A DNA stretch of 5,122 nucleotides, from contig DGOU01000223.1 of the NCBI GenBank assembly GCA_002390165.1, forward strand, positions 2,713 to 7,834, written 5' to 3'. Each line of letters starts with the position of its first letter. The first letter of the stretch is position 1. The position numbers and the translations under genes are program-made. Shown one piece after another: positions 1-5,122 of the stretch. The notes below the pieces were generated by a model. The model did no database searches. It was not told where the DNA came from and worked only from the letters and a program-made list of their open reading frames with translations. Origin of the DNA: Lutibacter sp. UBA4458. Its GTDB lineage: Bacteria; Bacteroidota; Bacteroidia; Flavobacteriales; Flavobacteriaceae.

Positions 1-303
1 AGTAAAATTGTAACCTCTTTATACAATACTGGTTTTGAAGGAGAGTTGAATAAAGAATTACCCAATAAAATTAAATTCGATAATATTATGGACTCTAAAA
101 TTGAATCCATTACTACACCAAACCATACTAATTTATTAAAAATAGCTATTGAGAATTCTGATGCCGTAATTAAGGCAAGTGATAATCTTTCTAAAGAATT
201 AGATGATTTTTTAACTGCTAGCGAAAAACCAGTTCTAGACCATGTCTCTATGGAAGAACTAGGTAATATGTATACAGAATTTTATCTAAATGAAGTTTTA
301 TAA
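1..303 (+). CDS. Glycogen/starch synthase-like protein (GT5 catalytic-domain family), C-terminal 100 residues, 5' truncated by the window
   Basis: The reading frame is open from base 1, beginning SKIVTSLYNTGFEGEL, and ends at TAA 301-303. An internal TTG at 46 is not the real start, because the residues before it match the family. From memory, flavobacterial proteins annotated as glycogen/starch synthase are only about 270 residues long and end in this way: a K-(I/V)-x-F-D segment (visible as KIKFDNI), a TPN motif, then SDAVI and SEKP motifs, and a final FY...VL tail. Such proteins keep only the N-terminal Rossmann half of GT5 synthases (ADP-glucose:glucan glucosyltransferases) and lack the C-terminal nucleotide-sugar-binding half. 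The stop codon here fits that short form, since no second domain follows. Real glucan synthase activity is therefore uncertain. The protein has no membrane segment in the visible part and is presumably cytoplasmic. It lies 26 bp upstream of the DUF4270 gene on the same strand and is likely co-transcribed with it. Confidence 0.8.
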   Translation, partial: SKIVTSLYNTGFEGELNKELPNKIKFDNIMDSKIESITTPNHTNLLKIAIENSDAVIKASDNLSKELDDFLTASEKPVLDHVSMEELGNMYTEFYLNEVL

Positions 304-329
304 TTAACCTCAAAAATCAAAGAATATAT

Positions 330-1859
330 ATGACAACTAAAGTTGTAAACGCAATAAAATATGCGAGTTTAAATGCTATGGTATTTTTAGCATTAATATC
401 TTGTGAAAAACCTATTGATAGTGTTGGAGTAGATTTGATTAATAATAATAATTTTAATTCAAGCAGTATTTCTACAGAAGTAGTAGCCATTAATAAAAGT
501 ATTGATAATGTTCCAGTAGATTCAAATTCAGGACAGTTTTTATTAGGGGTTTATAACGATGCGGAATTTGGAAAATTGAAAGCATCTATTATTTCTCAAT
601 TATCATTACCTGCATCTGGTGAAGGATATACATACGGAACTAATGCAAAAATTGATTCTGTATTGGTTTCTATACCCTATCAAGCTACAAAAATCGATAA
701 TTACGCTGATGGAAGGCCTCAGTTTTCAATTGATTCGGTAATGGGAAATGCAGACAACGCATTTAATTTAAGTATTTATGAACTAAATACATTTTTAAAT
801 ATATTAGATCCTAACGACCCTTCTAAACGTCAAGTTTATTACTCTAATAAAGTATTTGATAAAGGAAGTACCGCATTATATTCCGAAGACTTTAAAATAA
901 ATCCAAATGACACGGTTTCTTATATAAAACGTTATATGTCTGATGGTATTACTGTATTTGATATTGATACGTTAAAACAAACTACAAAAAGTCCAAGTAT
1001 TAATATTCCATTAAATGAAAATCAAATAAAACAATTATTTGTAGATACGGCAGGAAGTTCTGAATTTGAAACTTTAGACAATTTTCAACATGTATTTAGA
1101 GGGTTATATTTGGAAGCAAATGAGTTGGCGAATCCGAATTCACACATTGTTTCTTTAAATTTGGCTAGTGCAAATATGACCATTTATTATTCGAATGATG
1201 AAGATGAACTAGAAACACAAGATTTAAATGGAAATGGTGTTAATGGAGAAACAGGGGTTAGGGTTAAACATCAGTATGTTTTTCCATTTGGAAGCGTAAA
1301 AACAAACTTTTTTGATAGAGATTTAACAAACTCTAAACAAAGTGGTGCTAATAAATTATATATTCAAGGAGCAGCAGGATCGATGGCAACTTTAGATATT
1401 TTAGGCTCTGAAGATTTAGCCGCCTTAAGAGCAAATAATTGGCTAATTTCAGATGCTAGTTTAACATTATTTGTAGATCAAAATGCATCTAGTAATATTG
1501 CACCAGAAAGATTGTTTTTATACAATGTGGATGATAATTTACAGTTAAAAGATATGCTCACTGAAGGAAAATCTTCCGTTGGAGGAGATTTAGTTTTAGA
1601 TGATAACGGAAATCCATATAAATATGTATTTAAAATTACAGATTATATTTCTGATGTTCTTTATGAAAATGACCCTGCTCCAATATATAAATTAGGATTA
1701 AAAGTGTTTAATTCAACAGATGAGCCAACTGGTTTTTCTGATATAAAAATTAAAGATTTTAGTTGGAACCCAAAAGGAGTTGTTTTATTTGGTAATGATG
1801 CAAGCTTTCAAGATAAAAGAGCAAAATTAGAAATTTCATATTCAGAAATAAATAATTAA
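330..1859 (+). CDS. DUF4270 domain-containing lipoprotein
   Basis: This 509-residue protein is an exported lipoprotein of unknown function. Residues 1-24 form a signal peptide with basic residues (K4, K10), a hydrophobic stretch around 17-23 and the lipobox LISC with Cys25 as the predicted lipidated residue. ATG 330 is chosen because it keeps the basic n-region; the next Met (residue 17) would leave too short a signal. After Cys25 come EKPIDSVG and a short Asn run (38-41, encoded by four AAT repeats) as a flexible linker. Features typical of DUF4270 are LLGVYNDAEFG (71-81) followed by KASIISQL (84-91), FRGLYLEA (256-263) and the IQGAAGSMATLDIL segment from residue 345. An acidic loop with D298, N300 and N302 resembles a calcium-binding DxNxNG motif. 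In Bacteroidota most such lipoproteins reach the outer membrane; which face is not determinable here. No enzyme motif is visible. It sits between the GT5-like gene and glmS (9-bp gap), suggesting one operon. The start is preceded by A-rich sequence and no Shine-Dalgarno site. Confidence 0.88.
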   Translation: MTTKVVNAIKYASLNAMVFLALISCEKPIDSVGVDLINNNNFNSSSISTEVVAINKSIDNVPVDSNSGQFLLGVYNDAEFGKLKASIISQLSLPASGEGYTYGTNAKIDSVLVSIPYQATKIDNYADGRPQFSIDSVMGNADNAFNLSIYELNTFLNILDPNDPSKRQVYYSNKVFDKGSTALYSEDFKINPNDTVSYIKRYMSDGITVFDIDTLKQTTKSPSINIPLNENQIKQLFVDTAGSSEFETLDNFQHVFRGLYLEANELANPNSHIVSLNLASANMTIYYSNDEDELETQDLNGNGVNGETGVRVKHQYVFPFGSVKTNFFDRDLTNSKQSGANKLYIQGAAGSMATLDILGSEDLAALRANNWLISDASLTLFVDQNASSNIAPERLFLYNVDDNLQLKDMLTEGKSSVGGDLVLDDNGNPYKYVFKITDYISDVLYENDPAPIYKLGLKVFNSTDEPTGFSDIKIKDFSWNPKGVVLFGNDASFQDKRAKLEISYSEINN

Positions 1860-1868
1860 TAAAATATT

Positions 1869-3719
1869 ATGTGCGGTATAGTAGGTTATTTAGGTTTTAG
1901 AAAAGCATATCCTGTTGTAATTAAAGGATTACAACGACTAGAATACAGAGGCTATGATAGTGCAGGAGTAGTTTTAACCTATGATAATCAACTAAACTTA
2001 TATAAAACAAAAGGCAAAGTTTCTGATTTAAAAAAAATTGCGGAAACAAAAAATATTGAAGGGCATTTAGCTTTGGGGCATACTCGATGGGCAACTCATG
2101 GAGTCCCAAATGATGTAAATTCACATCCACACGTTTCCAATTCTGGAAATTTAGTAATTGTACATAACGGAATTATTGAAAATTATAGTTCTCTTAAAAA
2201 AGAACTTACCAAAAGAGGGTACGTTTTTGATAGTGATACCGATACAGAAATATTGATTAACTTAATAGAAGAAGTTAAAAAGCAAAATAATTGTAAACTA
2301 GGAAAAGCGGTTCAACTTGCTTTAAAAAATGTTATTGGTGCTTATGCTATTGCAGTATATGACCGTACAAAATCAGATGAAATAATTGTAGCTCGTTTAG
2401 GCAGCCCAATTGCTATTGGAGTAGGAGAGGAAAATAAGGAATTTTTTGTTGCTTCAGATGCGTCTCCATTTATTGAATTTACAAAAGACGCCGTTTATTT
2501 AGAAGATGAAGAATTAGCAATTATAAAACTAGGTAAAGACTTAAGAATTAGAAAGGTAAAAGATGATTCTTTTGTTGAGCCAGACATTCATGAACTACAA
2601 TTAAATTTAGATCAAATTGAAAAAGGAGGCTATGATCACTTTATGCTAAAAGAAATTCATGAGCAGCCAAATGCTATTTTTGACACCTTTAGAGGGCGGT
2701 TACTTGCAGACAGAGGTTTAATTAAAATGGGAAGTGTAGATGACCATATTGCTAAATTTTTAAATGCTAATCGTATTATTATTGTTGCTTGTGGGACTTC
2801 ATGGCACGCTGGTTTAGTAGGAGAATATCTATTTGAAGATTTAGCCAGAGTTTCTGTAGAAGTAGAATATGCTTCTGAATTTAGGTATAGAAACCCTGTA
2901 ATTAATAAAAATGATGTAGTTATAGCAATTTCACAATCTGGTGAAACAGCAGATACCTTGGCAGCAGTTAAGCTTGCAAAAGAAAAAGGAGCATTTGTTT
3001 TTGGAATTTGTAATGTGGTAGGGTCTTCAATTGCTAGAGAAACGGATTCAGGAACCTACACACATGCTGGTCCTGAAATAGGAGTGGCCTCTACAAAAGC
3101 ATTTACAACTCAAATTACTATTTTATCATTAATAGCATTAAAACTAGGAAATTTAAAAGGCGAATTATCAAATTCTATTTACCAAAAGTATTTGCATGAA
3201 ATGGGTTTAATTCCTTCTAAAATTGAACAATTGCTTAAAATTGATTCAAGAATTAAAGAAATTGCAATTAAATATAAAGATGTTTCTAATTTTTTATATT
3301 TAGGTCGGGGATATAATTTTCCTGTAGCTTTAGAAGGAGCTTTAAAGTTAAAAGAAATATCATATATACACGCCGAAGGATATCCTGCTGCTGAAATGAA
3401 ACATGGTCCAATTGCTTTAATAGATAAATCTATGCCTGTGGTAGTAATCGCCACTAAAAAAGGACATTATGATAAAGTAGTTAGTAATATTCAAGAAATT
3501 AAATCAAGAAATGGAAGAATTATTGCTATTGTTACAAAGGGAGATACTGTGGTTAAAGAAATTGCAGATTATGTAATAGAGATTCCTGAAGCTTCAGAAT
3601 CACTATCGCCACTATTAACCACTATTCCTTTACAATTATTATCGTATCATATTGCAGTTATGAGAGGCTGTAATGTGGATCAACCTAGAAATTTAGCAAA
3701 ATCAGTTACGGTGGAGTAG
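1869..3719 (+). CDS. glmS: Glutamine--fructose-6-phosphate aminotransferase (isomerizing), glucosamine-6-phosphate synthase
   Basis: GlmS converts fructose-6-phosphate and glutamine to glucosamine-6-phosphate and glutamate, the first committed step to UDP-GlcNAc for peptidoglycan and LPS, in the cytoplasm. At 616 residues it is normal family length. The N-terminal glutaminase domain (about 2-220) begins MCGIVGY, giving the Cys nucleophile after Met removal, which fixes the start. It carries HTRWATHG (71-78), HNGIIENY (99-106) and SDTDTE (122-127). The first SIS isomerase domain (about 290-430) has CGTSWHAG (308-315), SQSGETADT (355-363) and ASTKAFTTQ (407-415). The second (about 460-610) has LGRGYNFPVALEGALKLKE (478-496) and KHGP (511-514). 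E496, H512 and K611 of the C-terminal LAKSVTVE match E. coli E488, H504 and K603, so the enzyme should be active. It starts 9 bp after the DUF4270 stop. That gap leaves no room for a glmS ribozyme leader, so expression probably comes from upstream. An A8 run near 2030-2037 is intact. Confidence 0.98.
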   Translation: MCGIVGYLGFRKAYPVVIKGLQRLEYRGYDSAGVVLTYDNQLNLYKTKGKVSDLKKIAETKNIEGHLALGHTRWATHGVPNDVNSHPHVSNSGNLVIVHNGIIENYSSLKKELTKRGYVFDSDTDTEILINLIEEVKKQNNCKLGKAVQLALKNVIGAYAIAVYDRTKSDEIIVARLGSPIAIGVGEENKEFFVASDASPFIEFTKDAVYLEDEELAIIKLGKDLRIRKVKDDSFVEPDIHELQLNLDQIEKGGYDHFMLKEIHEQPNAIFDTFRGRLLADRGLIKMGSVDDHIAKFLNANRIIIVACGTSWHAGLVGEYLFEDLARVSVEVEYASEFRYRNPVINKNDVVIAISQSGETADTLAAVKLAKEKGAFVFGICNVVGSSIARETDSGTYTHAGPEIGVASTKAFTTQITILSLIALKLGNLKGELSNSIYQKYLHEMGLIPSKIEQLLKIDSRIKEIAIKYKDVSNFLYLGRGYNFPVALEGALKLKEISYIHAEGYPAAEMKHGPIALIDKSMPVVVIATKKGHYDKVVSNIQEIKSRNGRIIAIVTKGDTVVKEIADYVIEIPEASESLSPLLTTIPLQLLSYHIAVMRGCNVDQPRNLAKSVTVE

Positions 3720-3754
3720 TTCAATAAATAATTAAGGATATATTTACAGCTTTT
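3720..3754. other. Convergent intergenic gap between glmS and the FAD protein gene
   Basis: These 35 bp separate the stop codons of two convergent genes. The only potential stem is a weak AT-only pairing, AAATA (3726-3730) with TATTT (3741-3745), followed by a T run at 3751-3756 on the + strand. There is no GC-rich stem, so this is at best a poor intrinsic terminator. Both transcripts may run into each other's 3' end. Confidence 0.5.
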
Positions 3755-4366
3755 TTATTTTATAGAATCATGAACCATGGTATGATTGCCACTGTTCCAT
3801 TTTGATAATATATCTGTAGCAACTTGTGCTCCACTACCTGCCGCAATAGCAAATTGGCTTCTCCAACCAGCTAAAACACCTGCAACATAAATACCGGGTG
3901 TTACTAAATGGTTTTCATTTTTAAGCATTATTCGTTCTTTTTTAGGAGGCAACCCAATATGAGGCTGAACAAATTTATTTAATCCTTCAATATTAAACAT
4001 ATTTGATGCCCCAACTGCAACTATAATTTTTGAAGTTTTGTAAGCGTTTTTGTTAGTAGTAACTATAAAATCTGGATAATCTCCGTCTACTTTAATTACT
4101 TTTTCTTTTTCAATTTGAATTATTTCTGGATAATCATCAGAAAGTTGCTCTAAACCAAACTCTAAAATAGTTTCTCCTTTTGTCCCTTTTTTAAAACCTA
4201 AAACATTATTTAATTCTGCATTTTTTAAAGCAGAACCTTTTTGATGGGTAATAATTCCAATTTTTTTATTGGTGGCAAAAGGCTTATTTAAAGCGGATCC
4301 TAAAATAAGAGCACTAGATAAACCGGCTGCGCTTCCACCTATAATTAATACATTAAATGTGTTCAT
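3755..4366 (-). CDS. Short FAD-dependent oxidoreductase-like protein (thioredoxin reductase-related fold, no NADPH domain)
   Basis: This 203-residue protein starts with a Rossmann beta-alpha-beta fold: strand VLII (6-9), then GGSAAGLSSA (10-19), where the family's GxGxxG reads GGSAAG. A second strand, IGIITHQ (36-42), lacks the usual terminal acidic residue. IIVAVGAS (114-121) is the second conserved FAD-site segment. The C-terminal GIYVAGVLAGWRSQFAIAAG (158-177) is the FAD-closing motif, in which the usual AGD aspartate is Val164. The thioredoxin-reductase fold normally has an NADPH domain and a CxxC inserted between the two FAD halves. Neither is present, and the protein has no cysteine at all. 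Similar short proteins are, from memory, annotated as FAD-dependent oxidoreductases in Flavobacteriaceae, so this looks like an intact family member rather than a deletion. The substrate is unknown and the location is presumably cytoplasmic. It lies 12 bp downstream of marC and is likely co-transcribed from the marC promoter. Confidence 0.82.
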   Translation of the reverse strand: MNTFNVLIIGGSAAGLSSALILGSALNKPFATNKKIGIITHQKGSALKNAELNNVLGFKKGTKGETILEFGLEQLSDDYPEIIQIEKEKVIKVDGDYPDFIVTTNKNAYKTSKIIVAVGASNMFNIEGLNKFVQPHIGLPPKKERIMLKNENHLVTPGIYVAGVLAGWRSQFAIAAGSGAQVATDILSKWNSGNHTMVHDSIK

Positions 4367-4378
4367 AATTTGTAATTA

Positions 4379-4960
4379 TTAATGAAATAATCCTTGAATA
4401 TTTGAGGTAAAAAGTTTTACTGCAATTGCTAATAAAATAACTCCAAATATTTTCTGAACTATTTTAATACCATTCTGACCTATCATTTTTTCAATTTTTG
4501 ATGAGGTTTTCATTACAATATACATAAAAATAACGTTTATAATAATAGCAATTACAATGTTTATAGCAGCATATTCAGCTCGTAATGATAATATTGAAGT
4601 TAAACTTCCTGGTCCGGCAATTAAAGGGAAAGCTAAAGGAAATACGGAGGCAGTTATTGAATTTGTCTCTTCTTCTTTGTACAAGGTAATTCCTAAAATC
4701 ATTTCTAAAGCTAAGAAAAATAGGATAAATGAACCTGCTACAGCAAAAGAATGTACATCAATACCAATAACATTTAAAATGCTTGTTCCTAAAAATAGAA
4801 ATGCAATTAAAATTACACCAGCAATAATGGCTGCTTTTTCTGATTGAATGTTACCAACTTTTTTTCGCAATTCAATAATAACAGGAATATTACCCATTAT
4901 ATCAATTACCGCGAATAAAACCATAGTTGCACTGAAAATTTCTTTAAAATCTAATTTCAT
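4379..4960 (-). CDS. MarC family integral membrane protein (UPF0056)
   Basis: This 193-residue protein is strongly hydrophobic, with about six membrane helices: roughly 8-29, 43-65, 70-93, 104-125, 131-151 and 168-187. Family landmarks are D20 with GNIPV (23-27) at the end of helix 1, the related repeat PLAFPLIAGPGS (108-119) in helix 4, and KIFGVILLAIAVKLF (170-184) in the last helix. Length is slightly under the usual 200-220 residues but nothing is missing. MarC proteins sit in the inner membrane and are probably transporters of unknown substrate. The historic link with multiple antibiotic resistance in E. coli was not upheld by later work, so no resistance role should be inferred. The start is preceded by the A-rich sequence GGTAAAAA and lies about 25 nt downstream of a good -7 element. 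The FAD protein gene follows after 12 bp. Confidence 0.93.
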   Translation of the reverse strand: MKLDFKEIFSATMVLFAVIDIMGNIPVIIELRKKVGNIQSEKAAIIAGVILIAFLFLGTSILNVIGIDVHSFAVAGSFILFFLALEMILGITLYKEEETNSITASVFPLAFPLIAGPGSLTSILSLRAEYAAINIVIAIIINVIFMYIVMKTSSKIEKMIGQNGIKIVQKIFGVILLAIAVKLFTSNIQGLFH

Positions 4961-4985
4961 TTTTTACCTATTTTAAAAAGGAGGA

Positions 4986-5018
4986 CAAAAGTATGCAAAT
5001 CCATGTTTAATTATACAA
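4986..5018 (-). promoter_or_regulatory. Predicted Bacteroidota-type promoter for marC and the FAD protein gene
   Basis: On the minus strand, TACTTTTG (4993 down to 4986) matches the TAnnTTTG -7 consensus exactly. TTG at 5018-5016 lies 22 nt upstream of it, within the spacing reported for -33 TTG elements in flavobacteria. Transcription would start near 4980, leaving a leader of about 20 nt before the marC ATG. A second TAnnTTTG match, TACATTTG (5023 down to 5016), overlaps the -33 element but has no TTG of its own upstream. It is the weaker candidate. Confidence 0.6.
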
Positions 5019-5039
5019 ATGTAATGTAAAAAAATAGTT

Positions 5040-5047
5040 TATTTTTG
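5040..5047 (+). promoter_or_regulatory. Predicted -7 promoter element for the DUF3109 gene
   Basis: TATTTTTG is an exact match to the TAnnTTTG -7 consensus of Bacteroidota primary sigma factor promoters. No TTG is found at the -33 position; the nearest thing is ATG at 5019-5021, 18 nt upstream. The element ends only 4 bases before the ATG at 5052, so transcription should begin at or next to the start codon. The rest of the 91-bp divergent region (4961-5051) holds only the opposing marC promoter and AT-rich spacer. Confidence 0.5.
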
Positions 5048-5051
5048 CAGC

Positions 5052-5122
5052 ATGTTTCAATTAGGAAAAACCATAGTTTCAGAAGATATTATAGAAAAGG
5101 ATTTTGTCTGTAATTTAAATGC
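5052..5122 (+). CDS. DUF3109 family protein, N-terminal fragment (3' end outside the window)
   Basis: ATG 5052 opens a frame that runs to the window edge, with 23 full codons reading MFQLGKTIVSEDIIEKDFVC and then NLN. This closely matches, from memory, the conserved start of flavobacterial DUF3109 proteins (MFQ-GKTIVSEDI-EKDFVC). In that family the next residues form a cysteine-rich cluster of the C...CKGACC type, thought to bind a metal. Cys20 here would be its first ligand. Full-length members are about 190 residues. The function is unknown. The gene is divergent from marC and has its own predicted -7 element directly upstream. The fragment is short, so the call rests on recognition of one conserved N-terminus. 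Confidence 0.72.
   Translation, partial: MFQLGKTIVSEDIIEKDFVCNLN

Noticed and set aside
441..452. (AAT)4 microsatellite as a phase-variable repeat
   Set aside because: It is a trinucleotide repeat in frame, encoding an Asn linker after the lipidated Cys. Slippage would only change linker length and not switch the gene on or off.
1105..1112. TATATTTG, a match to the -7 consensus inside the DUF4270 gene
   Set aside because: There is no TTG at the -33 distance and it is far from any start codon. Such 6-specified-base matches are expected by chance in AT-rich DNA.
1860..1868. Possible glmS ribozyme or riboswitch leader
   Set aside because: The gap before glmS is only 9 bp and the upstream DNA codes for DUF4270. 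The glmS ribozyme is a Firmicutes-type feature needing well over 100 nt.
1921..2130. 69-codon open frame on the minus strand inside glmS
   Set aside because: It lies wholly within the conserved glutaminase domain of GlmS and its product has no recognisable features. It is a shadow of the real gene.
3179..3454. 91-codon open frame on the minus strand inside glmS
   Set aside because: It overlaps the conserved second SIS domain of GlmS and has no promoter or family resemblance.
4257..4272. CCAAT-T6-ATTGG inverted repeat
   Set aside because: It has a 5-bp stem inside the coding sequence of the FAD protein, where the bases are explained by lysine and isoleucine codons. A terminator here would be mid-gene.
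4557..4847. 96-codon open frame on the plus strand opposite marC
   Set aside because: It is antisense to a well-recognised MarC protein, and its sequence is what the reverse complement of hydrophobic codons gives. No start signal was seen.
1..5122. Mobile element, CRISPR array, tRNA/rRNA, toxin-antitoxin or defence system
   Set aside because: No transposase or integrase motifs, direct-repeat arrays, clover-leaf sequences or small paired ORFs were found by reading both strands. The non-coding space totals under 200 bp.

Overview
The window is low-GC DNA (roughly 30% by eye) from a member of the Bacteroidota, most likely a Flavobacteriaceae species. The evidence is a DUF4270 lipoprotein, a DUF3109 N-terminus, a short single-domain GT5 'glycogen synthase', promoter elements of the Bacteroidota TAnnTTTG type, and start codons preceded by A-rich sequence rather than Shine-Dalgarno sites. 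All genes look intact apart from the two cut by the window edges. Coding density is very high and nothing suggests a mobile element, phage, CRISPR array, RNA gene or defence system.

Left part (1-3719, + strand): three tightly spaced genes that probably form one transcript. They are the last 100 codons of a GT5-type glycogen/starch synthase-like protein, a 509-residue DUF4270 outer-membrane or surface lipoprotein with a clear lipobox, and glmS (glucosamine-6-phosphate synthase, complete and with all catalytic residues). The gaps are 26 and 9 bp and hold no promoter or terminator that I can see. GlmS makes glucosamine-6-phosphate for peptidoglycan and LPS, so the theme may be cell-envelope carbohydrate supply. 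The roles of the other two proteins are not established by the sequence.

Right part (3755-4960, - strand): a two-gene unit transcribed towards glmS. A MarC-family six-helix inner-membrane protein comes first, followed 12 bp later by a compact 203-residue FAD-binding oxidoreductase-like protein. The latter has no NADPH domain and no redox CxxC. The unit converges with glmS across a 35-bp gap that lacks a convincing hairpin terminator.

Far right (4961-5122): a 91-bp divergent promoter region separates marC from the start of a DUF3109 gene on the + strand, of which 23 full codons are visible. Each side has a perfect TAnnTTTG -7 element. The one for DUF3109 lies so close to its ATG that the mRNA is predicted to be leaderless or nearly so.

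Overall this is an ordinary housekeeping region. I did not find a new biological system. The points worth checking are the single-domain 'glycogen synthase', the unexplained DUF4270-glmS linkage, the stripped-down FAD protein and the promoter geometry.
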